Shown here in pieces: positions 26,006 to 33,544 of a DNA stretch of 46,145 nt; the stretch's first letter is position 1; each line of letters begins with the position of its first letter. Under the pieces are notes generated by a model that did no database searches, was not told the origin of the DNA, and saw nothing but the letters and a program-made list of their open reading frames with translations. This stretch comes from Sphingomonas sp. GTDB taxonomy: Bacteria; Pseudomonadota; Alphaproteobacteria; Sphingomonadales; Sphingomonadaceae. The translations under genes were made by a program, and so were the position numbers. Location of the stretch: the NCBI RefSeq assembly GCF_030145815.1, contig NZ_JAIXHL010000029.1:1-46145 (forward strand), read 5' to 3'.

Positions 26006-26209
26006 ATGACCGCTGTTCTGATCCGCATCGCCCTGCGCTACGTCGCGGGCTTCCTCATCGCCAAGGGCTTGCTGTCGCCCGATCTCGGCGATTACGTCAC
26101 CTCCGATCCCGACATCGCTGGCATGGTGGAAGTTGGCCTCGGGCTCGCGGCCGGCGCGGCTGCTGAGGCCTTCTACGTTCTTGCGCGTCGCTTCGGATGG
26201 TCGAAGTGA
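26006..26209 (+). CDS. Small holin-like protein
   Basis: A 67-residue protein with two hydrophobic stretches (about residues 5-23 and 40-60) and a basic C-terminus ARRFGWSK, the size and shape of small holins. AGGAG is 7 bases before ATG 26006 but lies in a hairpin. It overlaps the next gene by 13 bases. It is most probably part of the lysis cassette, although the endolysin is 10.7 kb downstream. Confidence 0.65.
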   Translation: MTAVLIRIALRYVAGFLIAKGLLSPDLGDYVTSDPDIAGMVEVGLGLAAGAAAEAFYVLARRFGWSK

Positions 26210-26601
26210 GTTGGCTTCTAAGCCTGCTGACCGGCGGGGTGGTGGAGAAATTCACCGGCCCGCTGCTCGACGCCTACCGGGCGAAGCTATCGGCCGCCAA
26301 TGACGCTGAGCGGATCGAAGCGGACAAGACGATCAAGCGGATCGAGTCCGCGCGCGATATCGCGGTCGCGGAGACGGCCGATCGCTGGAGCGCAACTCGG
26401 CTCGGCCGCTGGCTGATCGTCGTACCGTTCGGGCTGTGGTGGGCGGCGATCTACCTCGTGCAGATCGTGAACCCATGGTTTGGCCTGTCGCTCGTCGTCA
26501 TCGACGTGCCAGCGAAAATCCATGACATGGCGCTGATCCTGATTCCGGCCATCGTGCTCGGGGATGCGGGCGCGCTCATCGCGCGGAAGATCGGCCGCTG
26601 A
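26197..26601 (+). CDS. Three-membrane-segment holin-like protein
   Basis: A 134-residue protein. After an N-terminal hydrophobic segment it has a charged helix (EADKTIKRIESARDIAVAE), then membrane segments near residues 68-90 and 102-128. This resembles the holin of 3TMs group. It starts inside the preceding gene (ATG 26197) and its last 26 bases overlap the 3' end of the leftward zinc-finger gene at 26576. Confidence 0.7.
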   Translation: MVEVSWLLSLLTGGVVEKFTGPLLDAYRAKLSAANDAERIEADKTIKRIESARDIAVAETADRWSATRLGRWLIVVPFGLWWAAIYLVQIVNPWFGLSLVVIDVPAKIHDMALILIPAIVLGDAGALIARKIGR

Positions 26602-26944
26602 AATACGAGTTCACGAGGATGTCGCCGCGTTGGAGCGCGCCCTTGTCGTAGAGATTGGCAAGGGCCTGATCAGGCGGGACATAGGAGCGGCGGCCGGGCC
26701 GCTCTGCCTCGTCTTCCATCTGCCATTTCAGCTCCAGACGGCATAGCTCCGTCCAAAGGTTGAGCCGCTTCGCAGTCGAGCGCTCGCGCCTGAGCGCGCG
26801 AAAGATATCGTAGGCGTCGGCCCCGCGACGCTTCCGCCGGTTGTTGAAAGCGGAGCGGCAAGCATCGCAGCAAAAGCCTTGGCCCTTCCGCGCGTCGCTG
26901 ACGGCGGTTTCGCATTCCAAGCAGGCGATGTCGCTGGCGGTCAC
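26576..26944 (-). CDS. Zinc-finger small protein, unknown
   Basis: A 122-residue protein starting at GTG 26944, chosen because AGGAGG lies 9 bases upstream; the longer frame to 26986 lacks such a site. Residues 7-31 hold a CLEC...CCDAC four-cysteine zinc-binding pattern followed by a basic stretch NNRRKRRG. The remainder is charged and helical. The cysteine knuckle plus basic patch suggests nucleic-acid or protein binding. It is the last gene of the leftward recombination operon but has its own operator site upstream. Confidence 0.8.
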   Translation of the reverse strand: MTASDIACLECETAVSDARKGQGFCCDACRSAFNNRRKRRGADAYDIFRALRRERSTAKRLNLWTELCRLELKWQMEDEAERPGRRSYVPPDQALANLYDKGALQRGDILVNSYFSGRSSAR

Positions 26945-26992
26945 GGTGATGGGCCTCCTGAATGCAGCACCGCGCCGCGTGTACACGGCGCG

Positions 26993-27028
26993 GTGTGACT
27001 ATCTCACACGAGATGCGATAATCGCATC
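26993..27028. promoter_or_regulatory. Operator O5 (27012-27028) and adjacent TGTGA-N5-TCACA palindrome
   Basis: GATGCGATAATCGCATC at 27012-27028 is a perfect palindrome and exact consensus match. It lies in the spacer of a possible leftward promoter whose -35 is TTGACC (27039-27034). A second palindrome, GTGTGACTATCTCACAC, lies at 26993-27009; it shares TGTGA arms but with different spacing. Together they control the zinc-finger gene. Confidence 0.65.
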
Positions 27029-27035
27029 GTTGTGG

Positions 27036-27425
27036 TCAAGCGGCTTTCGGTTTGGTGCGGCGCAGGAAGCCGGGAACCTTCTCGTCCGCGATCGGCTCGT
27101 CGGTCGGTTCGCTGGCGGTGGAGGCGGGCTCGCCGCCGTCGCCCTGCTGCGCCTCGGGGGTGGGCTCGGCGGCGCTGCCGGGCTCCTCGGCGGGCGCAGG
27201 CTCGGGCTCGGGGGCTGAGGTCGCGGCGGGCGGGGCGTCTTCGACGCGGCGGGTCTTCTGCTCGGTCTTCACGTCCTCGACGTTGGCGGCCTTGAGAAGG
27301 GCCGAATAGTCGCCCGTCTCGTGAGCGGTCTTGACCAGCGTCAGGGCGGCGAACTGCTCATCGAGCGATTTGCCGGTCGGGAGGAAGGCTTTGATCGAGA
27401 TCGCAATTCCGGTCTGGTTTGCCAT
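27036..27425 (-). CDS. Hypothetical protein with acidic Pro/Glu-rich tail
   Basis: A 129-residue protein. Residues 1-50 form an ordered block (SIKAFLPTGKSLDEQFAALT, then a helix). Residues 60-129 are rich in P, E, A and T and probably disordered, ending GFLRRTKPKAA. Start ATG 27425 with AAGGA 11 bases upstream; the frame continues to 27530 but without a better start. It lies downstream of recT in the same operon, so a recombination or host-interaction role is possible. No family recognised. Confidence 0.75.
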   Translation of the reverse strand: MANQTGIAISIKAFLPTGKSLDEQFAALTLVKTAHETGDYSALLKAANVEDVKTEQKTRRVEDAPPAATSAPEPEPAPAEEPGSAAEPTPEAQQGDGGEPASTASEPTDEPIADEKVPGFLRRTKPKAA

Positions 27426-27459
27426 GGTGGCGGTGTCCTTCGTGGGTTGTGGTTTAAGG

Positions 27460-27669
27460 TTACGCGCCGGCCCGGAGCTTTTGGGAGACGGCCTTGATGC
27501 TTCCCCATGCGAGGAAGTCCGATGTGGCATCCGGCATGCTCTCCTTGCCGATTGCCTCCAGCTTGTCGGCGAGCCCGCGCAGCTCTTGCGCGGCCTTGCG
27601 AAGTCCGGTCTTGCCCGACATTTTGATTTCGATCCGGGCGAACTCGGGCGTTTTCAGTTCGTCAGACAT
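27460..27669 (-). CDS. Small hypothetical protein, recT operon
   Basis: A 69-residue charged protein with a strand (ARIEIKMSG) and a long helix (GLRKAAQELRGLADKLEAIG). Its ATG overlaps the last base of the recT stop, so translation is coupled. No family is recognised. It may assist the annealing protein or be an independent small effector. Confidence 0.75.
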   Translation of the reverse strand: MSDELKTPEFARIEIKMSGKTGLRKAAQELRGLADKLEAIGKESMPDATSDFLAWGSIKAVSQKLRAGA

Positions 27670-28598
27670 CAGATGTCATCCCCAGGCTGTGGGCCGGGGT
27701 CGCCATCGAAGTAATCGCCTCCTTCGATGATCTCGCCCGTCTCAGGGTCATGGGGCGGGTCGGCCTGCTTCTGCGGCTCCTGCCGGGCCTGCTGCGGGGC
27801 GGCCTTGGGCGTCACGTCCTTGAGTGCCGCCGCCGCGCCGCCGCGCTTCTTCGCTGCGGGCGCGGGCTTGGCCTCGCCGGCAGGATCGTCATTGTCGATC
27901 TCGAACCGATAGTCGTCATCGATCCGCTCGACGGCCTGCTGAAAGCGGTCGCGATCCGTGCTGCTCGGAAGGTATTTGGACAGGCGGCGGAACACGGTCT
28001 TTCGCGCCATCTCGCTCCAGTCGGTGGACCATGGCGTTGATTTGATCTTGCCAGCCTTGAATGCCTTGTAGGCGTCCGATCGATCGCGGATGCGGTTCAC
28101 GTCGGCGACGGACATGACTTCGTGAACGATGCCACCTTCGCGTAGCTCTGCGAGGGCATAGACGGTGTGCGGGTCGCCGCGCTCGCCTTCGTGGTCGATC
28201 TCGTGCGTGATCGGCTCCGAAAGCTTCGTCGGGCTGTGCCGGAACACGTCGCCCTTGCGGACGACTTCGACGACGATCCCGCGAATTTCGCCGGAGTTGT
28301 AGGCGAGCTTGAGGAGCCCGCGCATCATCGGTCGATACTGCACATCGCCGTTGTAATCGACCACAAGCGCGGCCTCGCGCCCGTCGAGGATCAGGCCATC
28401 CGAGGCGGCCTTGCTGCACGCGGCCAATAGCGACGCCGGGTTCGTGACCTTCTCGATGTTGCGCGTGAGCGCGATTGCCGTCTGAGCGGTTCGAACAAAC
28501 CGATCCGGTGTGATGTGACCGGGCAGGGCCTTCGCGAACTCGCCGTGCATCTTGGCGATGTCCGTCTTAAGCGCTGGCAGGTGGTTCGCTTGTGCCAT
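27669..28598 (-). CDS. recT: RecT-type single-strand annealing protein
   Basis: A 309-residue protein. Residues 15-215 carry the RecT signature: HITPDRFVRTAQTAI, SLLAACSKAASDGLILDGREAALVVDY and YRPMMRGLLKLA, with KAFKAGKIKSTPW further on. The last 90 residues are a disordered P/Q/E-rich tail ending in GDDI, often used for SSB or partner contacts. It anneals complementary single strands with the RecE-type nuclease two genes upstream. Confidence 0.93.
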   Translation of the reverse strand: MAQANHLPALKTDIAKMHGEFAKALPGHITPDRFVRTAQTAIALTRNIEKVTNPASLLAACSKAASDGLILDGREAALVVDYNGDVQYRPMMRGLLKLAYNSGEIRGIVVEVVRKGDVFRHSPTKLSEPITHEIDHEGERGDPHTVYALAELREGGIVHEVMSVADVNRIRDRSDAYKAFKAGKIKSTPWSTDWSEMARKTVFRRLSKYLPSSTDRDRFQQAVERIDDDYRFEIDNDDPAGEAKPAPAAKKRGGAAAALKDVTPKAAPQQARQEPQKQADPPHDPETGEIIEGGDYFDGDPGPQPGDDI

Positions 28599-28797
28599 TG
28601 ATTTCTCTCAGGAGCTGGGCGGCCCGCATCTGCGGACGGCCGGTTGATTTGGTTATGAGGTCGGCGAGGATCGCGACGGCCATGGAGCGGTCGCGATCGT
28701 GGACGCGGCGGTAGTAGGAGGCCGCGCACCAAAAGGTCCGGGCGGCTGTTTCGGGGTCCATCGCGCTGCGGCGAGCGGGGATGAACTGGTTCATCAT
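28567..28797 (-). CDS. Small hypothetical protein between recE-like and recT
   Basis: A 76-residue basic protein: MMNQFIPARRSAMDPETAAR, then a tryptophan/tyrosine-containing helix (TFWCAASYYRRVHDRDR) and LLREINGTS. Its ATG overlaps the stop of the nuclease gene (ATGA), and its end overlaps the recT start. The double coupling suggests a fixed ratio with both recombination proteins. No family is recognised. Confidence 0.7.
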   Translation of the reverse strand: MMNQFIPARRSAMDPETAARTFWCAASYYRRVHDRDRSMAVAILADLITKSTGRPQMRAAQLLREINGTSEPPASA

Positions 28798-29654
28798 GCA
28801 GCCGCTTCGCCGTCGATGCCCGGCGCTTCGGTGAGCTGATAGGCCCATCGCTTGAAGGACAGCTCATGGACGCCGTCGCCGTATGCCGGCCATGTCTGGG
28901 TCTTCTCGCACTCGACATAGGTGTTGAGAGCCTTGCGCATCAGCGCGCGGCCCTCCTCCACGATCGACGGCGGCAGCTCGTAGACGGCCTTGGCGAACGG
29001 GGCTTTCTTTTCCCAGGCGAGGAAAACGAAGCCCTCGACGGCTTTGCCGTTCGCGCGCCAGCCGTCCGAATAATGCGCCTCCTGGGCGTGATAGCCGTAG
29101 TTGACGACGGCCTTTGAGAAGGCATCGGGATGGGCGCTGACCGTCGATTTGACATCGAGCATGACGCCGAGGTCTTCGCGGTAGAGGTCGGGACGGCAGC
29201 GGCAAAGCGCGCCTGTCTCCTCGTCGCGCCAGTAGCCGGAAGCCTCGATCATCGGCTTGCCGCCGGTGATGATGCCGTTGATCCATGAGTCGGCATGCAC
29301 GCCGTCGCGGATCGCGAGAACGGAGTCATAGTCCGGGCCGGTCAGCAGGAGCTTGCCAGAAAGCGCGCAGCCCTCGACCATGTCTTTCCACTTGTTGCCG
29401 CGCCGATCCTCGGGGCCGCGAAGAACCTTCTTCTCGAACTCGTCGGGCTGGAGAATGGCGAGGTGGCAGGCTTCGCCGAAGTCGAACGCATGGCTCTCCT
29501 CCCGCTCGCCGAATTTGTAATGAGCCGGCGACTGTGTCTGGATCGTCCAGAGGCCGGATTTCGAAATGCCCGGCCCGGCGTGGTAGCTTTCGTTCGGCGT
29601 GCCCAGATAGATGCCGGGCTTGATGTTGGGATCGACCTTTGGCGCGACGGTCAT
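28794..29654 (-). CDS. RecE-type PD-(D/E)xK exonuclease
   Basis: A 286-residue protein. The nuclease core is visible: an N-terminal ISKSGLWTIQ-type helix, GEACHLAILQPDEF, then CRPDLYREDLGVMLDVKST with the Asp and D-x-K residues of the PD-(D/E)xK fold, and NYGYHAQEAHYSDGW, as in the RecE C-terminal nuclease group. It resects double-strand ends for RecT. ATG 29654, with AGGA 10 bases before it, is preferred over the upstream frame to 29690, which runs through operator O6. Confidence 0.88.
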   Translation of the reverse strand: MTVAPKVDPNIKPGIYLGTPNESYHAGPGISKSGLWTIQTQSPAHYKFGEREESHAFDFGEACHLAILQPDEFEKKVLRGPEDRRGNKWKDMVEGCALSGKLLLTGPDYDSVLAIRDGVHADSWINGIITGGKPMIEASGYWRDEETGALCRCRPDLYREDLGVMLDVKSTVSAHPDAFSKAVVNYGYHAQEAHYSDGWRANGKAVEGFVFLAWEKKAPFAKAVYELPPSIVEEGRALMRKALNTYVECEKTQTWPAYGDGVHELSFKRWAYQLTEAPGIDGEAAA

Positions 29655-29676
29655 TGCTGCGGTCCTGCTGTGTTGC

Positions 29677-29721
29677 GTTGCGGTAAGCACAACGCTAAGC
29701 GCAACATGGTGCGCTCGTCAA
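29677..29721 (-). promoter_or_regulatory. Promoter of the recombination operon with operator O6
   Basis: TTGACG (29721-29716), 17 bases and TTAGCG (29698-29693) make a weak promoter pointing to the nuclease gene. Operator O6, GTTGCGGTAAGCACAAC at 29677-29693, is an exact match covering the start point. Confidence 0.55.
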
Positions 29722-29755
29722 GTCAGGATTTCAGAAATTCAGCTAAGGAAATTGC

Positions 29756-29772
29756 GATGCGCCATCCGCATC
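29756..29772. promoter_or_regulatory. Operator O7, GATGCGCCATCCGCATC
   Basis: Exact consensus match; the perfect inverted repeat extends to 8-base arms GCGATGCG and CGCATCGC (29754-29774). It lies downstream of the repressor gene and upstream of the recombination promoter. It could also act as a weak hairpin at the repressor mRNA end, but no T-tract follows. Confidence 0.55.
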
Positions 29773-29775
29773 GCT

Positions 29776-29806
29776 GTTGACAATATCGCAACAATTTGAT
29801 TTAAAT
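29776..29806 (+). promoter_or_regulatory. Rightward promoter facing the repressor gene, with operator O8 on the -35
   Basis: TTGACA (29777-29782), 17 bases and TTTAAA (29800-29805) form one of the best promoters in the window. It points rightward, antisense to the repressor gene that ends at 29865. Operator O8, GTTGACAATATCGCAAC at 29776-29792, matches 10 of 12 positions and covers the -35. Confidence 0.45.
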
Positions 29807-29864
29807 TTTAGCGATCGGGGCTGGCGTGACCAGCCCCTTGCCTTCGCGTCGGGCTGGTCGGCGC

Positions 29865-30491
29865 TTATGGAATGATAGCGAGAACTGGCGTCGCAGTATG
29901 CAGAATCACTTCTATGACCTTGCCGGATGTCAGCACGATCTTGGCTTCGCCGGTCTTTCTGGCGCGCTCGATCCGGGCAAGGATTTGCTCGCCGTCATGT
30001 GTTCGGCAGATCGAGAGCGCGCCGATCGCGGCGGCCTCGACTTCGTCCGTGTGGGCGAAAAGGGCGACCGCATCGTCAAATACGGCAAGAGGGCCGTTCG
30101 GCGCTCGGACCTGGGCAGCGACGATGCTTCCGTTCCGATGCCCAGAGATCGCCGCATGCGCCCGGTCGATGACCGATTGAGGCAGCGGCCGAGGGTCTTT
30201 CAGCCGCTCGATGTTTCCGGTTTCGCCGATGATCGCGGCGAGCAGGATGCGCGTCGGGAGGCCGTCAAGGTCCATCGACACGCCCGCGTGCTTCAAAACC
30301 TCGCTGACGGGGACGGCGAGGAAGCTGGCGATTGCGTTTGCTTCTTCCATCTTCATTCTCCGTTGACCGGAGAACATGCGGGAAACGGCGGAACCGTCGA
30401 TGTCCAAGTGTCGGGCCAAGCCGCGCGTTGATTTGTTGCGGTCCCGCAGGAGTTTGCGGAACCACTCACCATCCATCTCTGTAGCGGCCAT
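29865..30491 (-). CDS. Phage repressor, XRE-type helix-turn-helix (CI-like)
   Basis: A 208-residue protein. Residues 18-65 are an XRE helix-turn-helix: STRGLARHLDIDGSAVSRMF, then MEEANAIASFLAVPVSEVL. The C-terminal 140 residues look beta-rich (GALSICRTHDGEQILARIER) like the end of S24/LexA-type dimerisation domains, but I cannot identify the Ser-Lys dyad, so RecA-driven self-cleavage is doubtful. It is divergent from the Cro-like gene over three operators and is the obvious reader of the dispersed 17-base sites. Start ATG 30491 or ATG 30476. Confidence 0.83.
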   Translation of the reverse strand: MAATEMDGEWFRKLLRDRNKSTRGLARHLDIDGSAVSRMFSGQRRMKMEEANAIASFLAVPVSEVLKHAGVSMDLDGLPTRILLAAIIGETGNIERLKDPRPLPQSVIDRAHAAISGHRNGSIVAAQVRAPNGPLAVFDDAVALFAHTDEVEAAAIGALSICRTHDGEQILARIERARKTGEAKIVLTSGKVIEVILHTATPVLAIIP

Positions 30492-30661
30492 TTCCTCAGC
30501 CTAGTCGTGAATAAGGCCGCGCTTGTTGCATATTCCGCAACAAGTCGCAATGAGCGGGGCTTAGTCGAAGCGGAAATCTGGTAAATGGCCGCACCTCGTT
30601 ATTGACGATGTGAAAATCGCAACGTAGCGTTGCGAATCACGCACCACGGGAAGCTTCGCAG
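30492..30661. promoter_or_regulatory. Divergent repressor/cro control region with operators O9, O10, O11
   Basis: O9, GTTGCATATTCCGCAAC, is at 30525-30541 and extends to 8-base arms CTTGTTGC and GCAACAAG. O10, GATGTGAAAATCGCAAC, is at 30607-30623 (exact). O11, GTTGCGAATCACGCACC, is at 30629-30645 (11 of 12). A rightward promoter TTGACG (30602-30607)-N17-TAGCGT overlaps O10. Three sites between two divergent helix-turn-helix genes is the lambda-type immunity switch layout. Confidence 0.7.
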
Positions 30662-30892
30662 ATGACGAAAGCAGAGCAGAGCAAGACGCCATGGCGGCGG
30701 GCGTTCGACCGCTTCGGGATGTCGCAATCCGAGTTTGCGCGGACCATCGGGAAGCATCGCTCCAAGGTAAGTCGTGCTCTGAAAGATGATAAGGGCTTCA
30801 TCAACGGCGACGATCAAGCGCTTCTTATCGATGCGGCGGTAAAGCTGAATATTAAGCTTACCGCATCTGATCTTCTGCCAACGCAGCGGTGA
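30662..30892 (+). CDS. Cro-like helix-turn-helix protein
   Basis: A 76-residue protein, almost all of it one DNA-binding domain: WRRAFDRFGMSQSEFARTIG, then KHRSKVSRALKDDKGFINGD. It starts 170 bases from the repressor start, in the opposite direction. By position it should favour lytic development by competing for the same operators or by repressing the repressor gene. The first three residues of the recognition helix differ from the repressor's, so the preferences may not be identical. Confidence 0.8.
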   Translation: MTKAEQSKTPWRRAFDRFGMSQSEFARTIGKHRSKVSRALKDDKGFINGDDQALLIDAAVKLNIKLTASDLLPTQR

Positions 30893-30896
30893 CGCT

Positions 30897-31121
30897 ATGG
30901 GTGGGCCGGTTGAAGCAAGACGGCCGGCTACCATCGCGGAGCAGGCCGATTTCATCGACTACATTGTTTCGCATTGCACAAGCCGCGACGGCACGATCGC
31001 GGCGAGCACGATGCACCTGTTCACTGCTGATGATGTGCAGGAACTGCAATTCATCGCCAGTCGTCTCCATCGCATGGCCCCATTCGAGGACCGCATCAGA
31101 AAGATCGTGACGCAGCGATGA
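30897..31121 (+). CDS. Small hypothetical protein, early rightward operon
   Basis: A 74-residue protein with helices (ATIAEQADFIDYIVSHC and ADDVQELQFIASRLHRM). It starts 5 bases after the cro-like stop and overlaps the helicase start by 4 bases (ATGA). No family is recognised. Its place between cro and the helicase suggests an early regulatory or replication-accessory role. Confidence 0.65.
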   Translation: MGGPVEARRPATIAEQADFIDYIVSHCTSRDGTIAASTMHLFTADDVQELQFIASRLHRMAPFEDRIRKIVTQR

Positions 31122-32536
31122 TCACGCTACGCCCTGACCAAGAGGATGTGCGGGCAAAGCTCCGCGTGGCACTACGGTCGTCAACCTCCGTCCTGGCATT
31201 CGCGCCAACGGGGTTCGGCAAGACTGTGCTCGCAGCGGCTCTGATCAAATTGATCTTTGCGGCAGGCAAGCGTGTCATTTTCTGCGTCCACCGCGTCGAT
31301 CTCATCGTGCAGACGGCAAAGACTTTTGAACGGTTCCAAATTCCGTTTTCGTACATCGCGGCCGGGCATCACTATAACCCCTACCATCGGGTCTACATCG
31401 CCTCGATCGCAACGCTGCGAAACCGCCTCGGCAAGATACCTGCCGACTATGTGATGGTGGACGAAGCGCACCTCAGCGCGGCTACGGGCTGGGCGACTGT
31501 TGCGCTGCACTACAAGGAAACGGGCGCGCGGCTGATCGGTTACACGGGCTCGCCTGAGCGCCTGGATGGCAAGCCGCTCGGCGATGTTTGGGACACGATG
31601 GTCATGGGGCCGTCCGTCCGATGGTTAATCGACAACGGCCATCTTTCGAAATATCGCGCGTTCTCGCCTGCCGGGCTCGATCTGTCTGGGGTCCACTCGC
31701 GCAATGGGGAGTTTGTCTCCTCCGAGATTGACGAGATCATGGCCGGCAAGGCGGTGCTGGCTGGAGCCGTGCGGCACTGGCGGAAATATGCCCAGGGCAA
31801 GCGGACGATAGCGTTCGCGCCGTCGATCGCCCGATGCGAACAGCTCGCGGAGGAGTTCCGCGCGAACGGCATCGTGGCCGTCGCGCTCGATGGGAACACA
31901 CCCCAGGCGGATCGGCGCTCGGCGTTCGTCGGATTCGCAGATCGGCAAATCGATCTGATCGTGAATTGCGGCCTGTTCTGCGAGGGCTTCGATCTCGCGG
32001 CCCAGGTGGATCGCGACGTGACGATCGAGGCAGTGCTTGACTATGCGCCCTCGCAGTCGCTGGCGCGCGTGCTCCAGAAGTGGGGCAGGGGTCTCCGCAA
32101 GAAAGACGAGCCGGCCGTTCTCCTCGATCTCGTTGGCGGCTTCTCGCGCCATGGCTTCCCTGACGACGAGCGCGAATGGTCGCTCGATGGGCGCAAGAAA
32201 GCTGATCGCGAGGTTGAGGCGATGACGTGCCCGTCATGCTTTGCGACGCATCCACCTGCGCCAAAATGCCCAGAATGCAAACTCGTCTACCCGGTCAAGG
32301 GGCGCGAGGCCTCGGGGCAAGGCCGCCTGCTCGATGAAGTCGAGGGCGATCTTGAGGAGGTCGATCTTGACGCGGTTCGCCGCAACAGGCTGCGCGAACA
32401 GGGCTTGGCGAAGTCGCTTGACGATCTGGTCAATCTGGCGACGGCACGCGGCTATCGCAGTCCCGAGAAATGGGCGGCCCATATCTTCACGGCGCGACAG
32501 TCGAAGCTACGCGCCGAACAGCGGGGGCAGCGATGA
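31118..32536 (+). CDS. SF2 DEAH-type helicase with C-terminal zinc ribbon
   Basis: A 472-residue protein. Motif I is APTGFGKT (Lys35), motif II VDEAH (Asp115), motif III YTGSPER, and motif VI QKWGRGLRKKD, so both RecA-like lobes are complete. Near residue 370 there are paired cysteines CPSC...CPEC, a zinc ribbon. It is a DNA helicase or remodeller in the replication module, possibly acting at the origin or on recombination intermediates. It is coupled to both neighbours by short overlaps. Confidence 0.9.
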   Translation: MITLRPDQEDVRAKLRVALRSSTSVLAFAPTGFGKTVLAAALIKLIFAAGKRVIFCVHRVDLIVQTAKTFERFQIPFSYIAAGHHYNPYHRVYIASIATLRNRLGKIPADYVMVDEAHLSAATGWATVALHYKETGARLIGYTGSPERLDGKPLGDVWDTMVMGPSVRWLIDNGHLSKYRAFSPAGLDLSGVHSRNGEFVSSEIDEIMAGKAVLAGAVRHWRKYAQGKRTIAFAPSIARCEQLAEEFRANGIVAVALDGNTPQADRRSAFVGFADRQIDLIVNCGLFCEGFDLAAQVDRDVTIEAVLDYAPSQSLARVLQKWGRGLRKKDEPAVLLDLVGGFSRHGFPDDEREWSLDGRKKADREVEAMTCPSCFATHPPAPKCPECKLVYPVKGREASGQGRLLDEVEGDLEEVDLDAVRRNRLREQGLAKSLDDLVNLATARGYRSPEKWAAHIFTARQSKLRAEQRGQR

Positions 32537-33024
32537 CAGCCTCAAAAAAGGGCGCGGCTCGCTATGAGCAGATGGCGCAAGTCCATGTCGCTGATCTGTT
32601 CAACGGCGCACCTAAGCCCGCTCGCCCGGTCAAGAAAGAGCGGCGGAAGCAGATCACTCGGAAAGAGCTGCCGCCTAGCAAGATGCCCAGGCCGGAATAT
32701 TTCCAGCCGATCGCCTGCCCGTGCTGCAACGCGATGGTTTCGACGCCGACGCTTGAGATCGTGGTCGATCACTACCGCGTGCCGCCGACTGAACAGGCCA
32801 TTCTTCGAACCGTCTGGAAGGCCAAGGGGCGGCCTGTCCCGACTGAGCGCATCTTCGATGCGATGTACGCGGATGACCCCGATGGCGGCCCCGCTCCTGG
32901 CCGCATGTACGCGGCATTCAAGGCCTGTCTTCACAACCTCCGGTGCCGCTTGGCCGGCTCCGGCGTCTCCATCGAAAACACCGGGTATCGCCAAGGATAT
33001 CGTCTCGTTTTGGGGAAGCATTAA
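32533..33024 (+). CDS. Zinc-knuckle plus OmpR-type winged-helix protein
   Basis: A 163-residue protein. A lysine/arginine-rich N-terminus is followed by CPCC (about residue 63) and a C-terminal winged helix from residue 80. TEQAILRTVWKAKGRPVPTE, then AAFKACLHNLRCRL and NTGYRQGYRLV match the OmpR/PhoB DNA-binding domain, but no receiver domain is present. It may be an origin-binding or transcription factor. It overlaps the helicase gene by 4 bases and precedes SSB. Confidence 0.75.
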   Translation: MTASKKGAARYEQMAQVHVADLFNGAPKPARPVKKERRKQITRKELPPSKMPRPEYFQPIACPCCNAMVSTPTLEIVVDHYRVPPTEQAILRTVWKAKGRPVPTERIFDAMYADDPDGGPAPGRMYAAFKACLHNLRCRLAGSGVSIENTGYRQGYRLVLGKH

Positions 33025-33025
33025 A

Positions 33026-33544
33026 ATGGCAGGGTCACTCAACAGGGCAACCGTCATCGGGCATCTCGGCGGCGATCCCGAAATCCGCGACGTATCGGGC
33101 GGATCGCGTGTCGCGAATTTCTCGGTCGCAACGACTGAGAGCTGGACCGCGAAAGACGGCGAAAAGCGCGAGCGCACAGAATGGCATCGCGTCGTCATCT
33201 GGAATGACAAGCTGGTCGATGTGGTCGAGAAGTACGTCAAGAAGGGCGACAAGGTTCTCATCGAAGGCGAGATGCAGACCGAAAAGTGGTTCAAGCGCGG
33301 CGACGAGGAAACCCAGGAGAACGCGCGGTACACCACCAAGATCGTCCTGACAGGCTTCAATGGCAGGCTGATCATGCTCGGGAGCCCAGGCGGCGGCGCG
33401 GCGCGCGACCCTAACGACAACGCCAGCCGGCCGGGCAACAGCAGCGCGAAGTCTGGGGAGCGCGCGCCCGTCTCCAGTGGCTCGGGCGGCGAACGCGGAT
33501 TCGGCGGCGGTTCGTCGCGGCTCGATGACGATATCCCGTTCTGA
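33026..33544 (+). CDS. ssb: Single-stranded DNA-binding protein
   Basis: A 172-residue SSB. The OB fold is clear: NRATVIGHLGGDPEIRD, VANFSVATTESW, EWHRVVIWNDKLVDVVEKYV and DKVLIEGEM. A glycine/serine linker leads to the acidic tip DDDIPF used to recruit replication and recombination partners. The start ATG 33026 follows the previous stop by 1 base. The stop overlaps the next ATG (TGATG). Confidence 0.96.
   Translation: MAGSLNRATVIGHLGGDPEIRDVSGGSRVANFSVATTESWTAKDGEKRERTEWHRVVIWNDKLVDVVEKYVKKGDKVLIEGEMQTEKWFKRGDEETQENARYTTKIVLTGFNGRLIMLGSPGGGAARDPNDNASRPGNSSAKSGERAPVSSGSGGERGFGGGSSRLDDDIPF

Noticed and set aside
26987..26993. Extension of the zinc-finger gene upstream to 26986
   Set aside because: That start lacks a ribosome site, while GTG 26944 has AGGAGG at ideal spacing.
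28794..29690. Earlier start of the RecE-type gene at 29690
   Set aside because: The extra residues lie in operator O6, and the ATG at 29654 has a better ribosome site.
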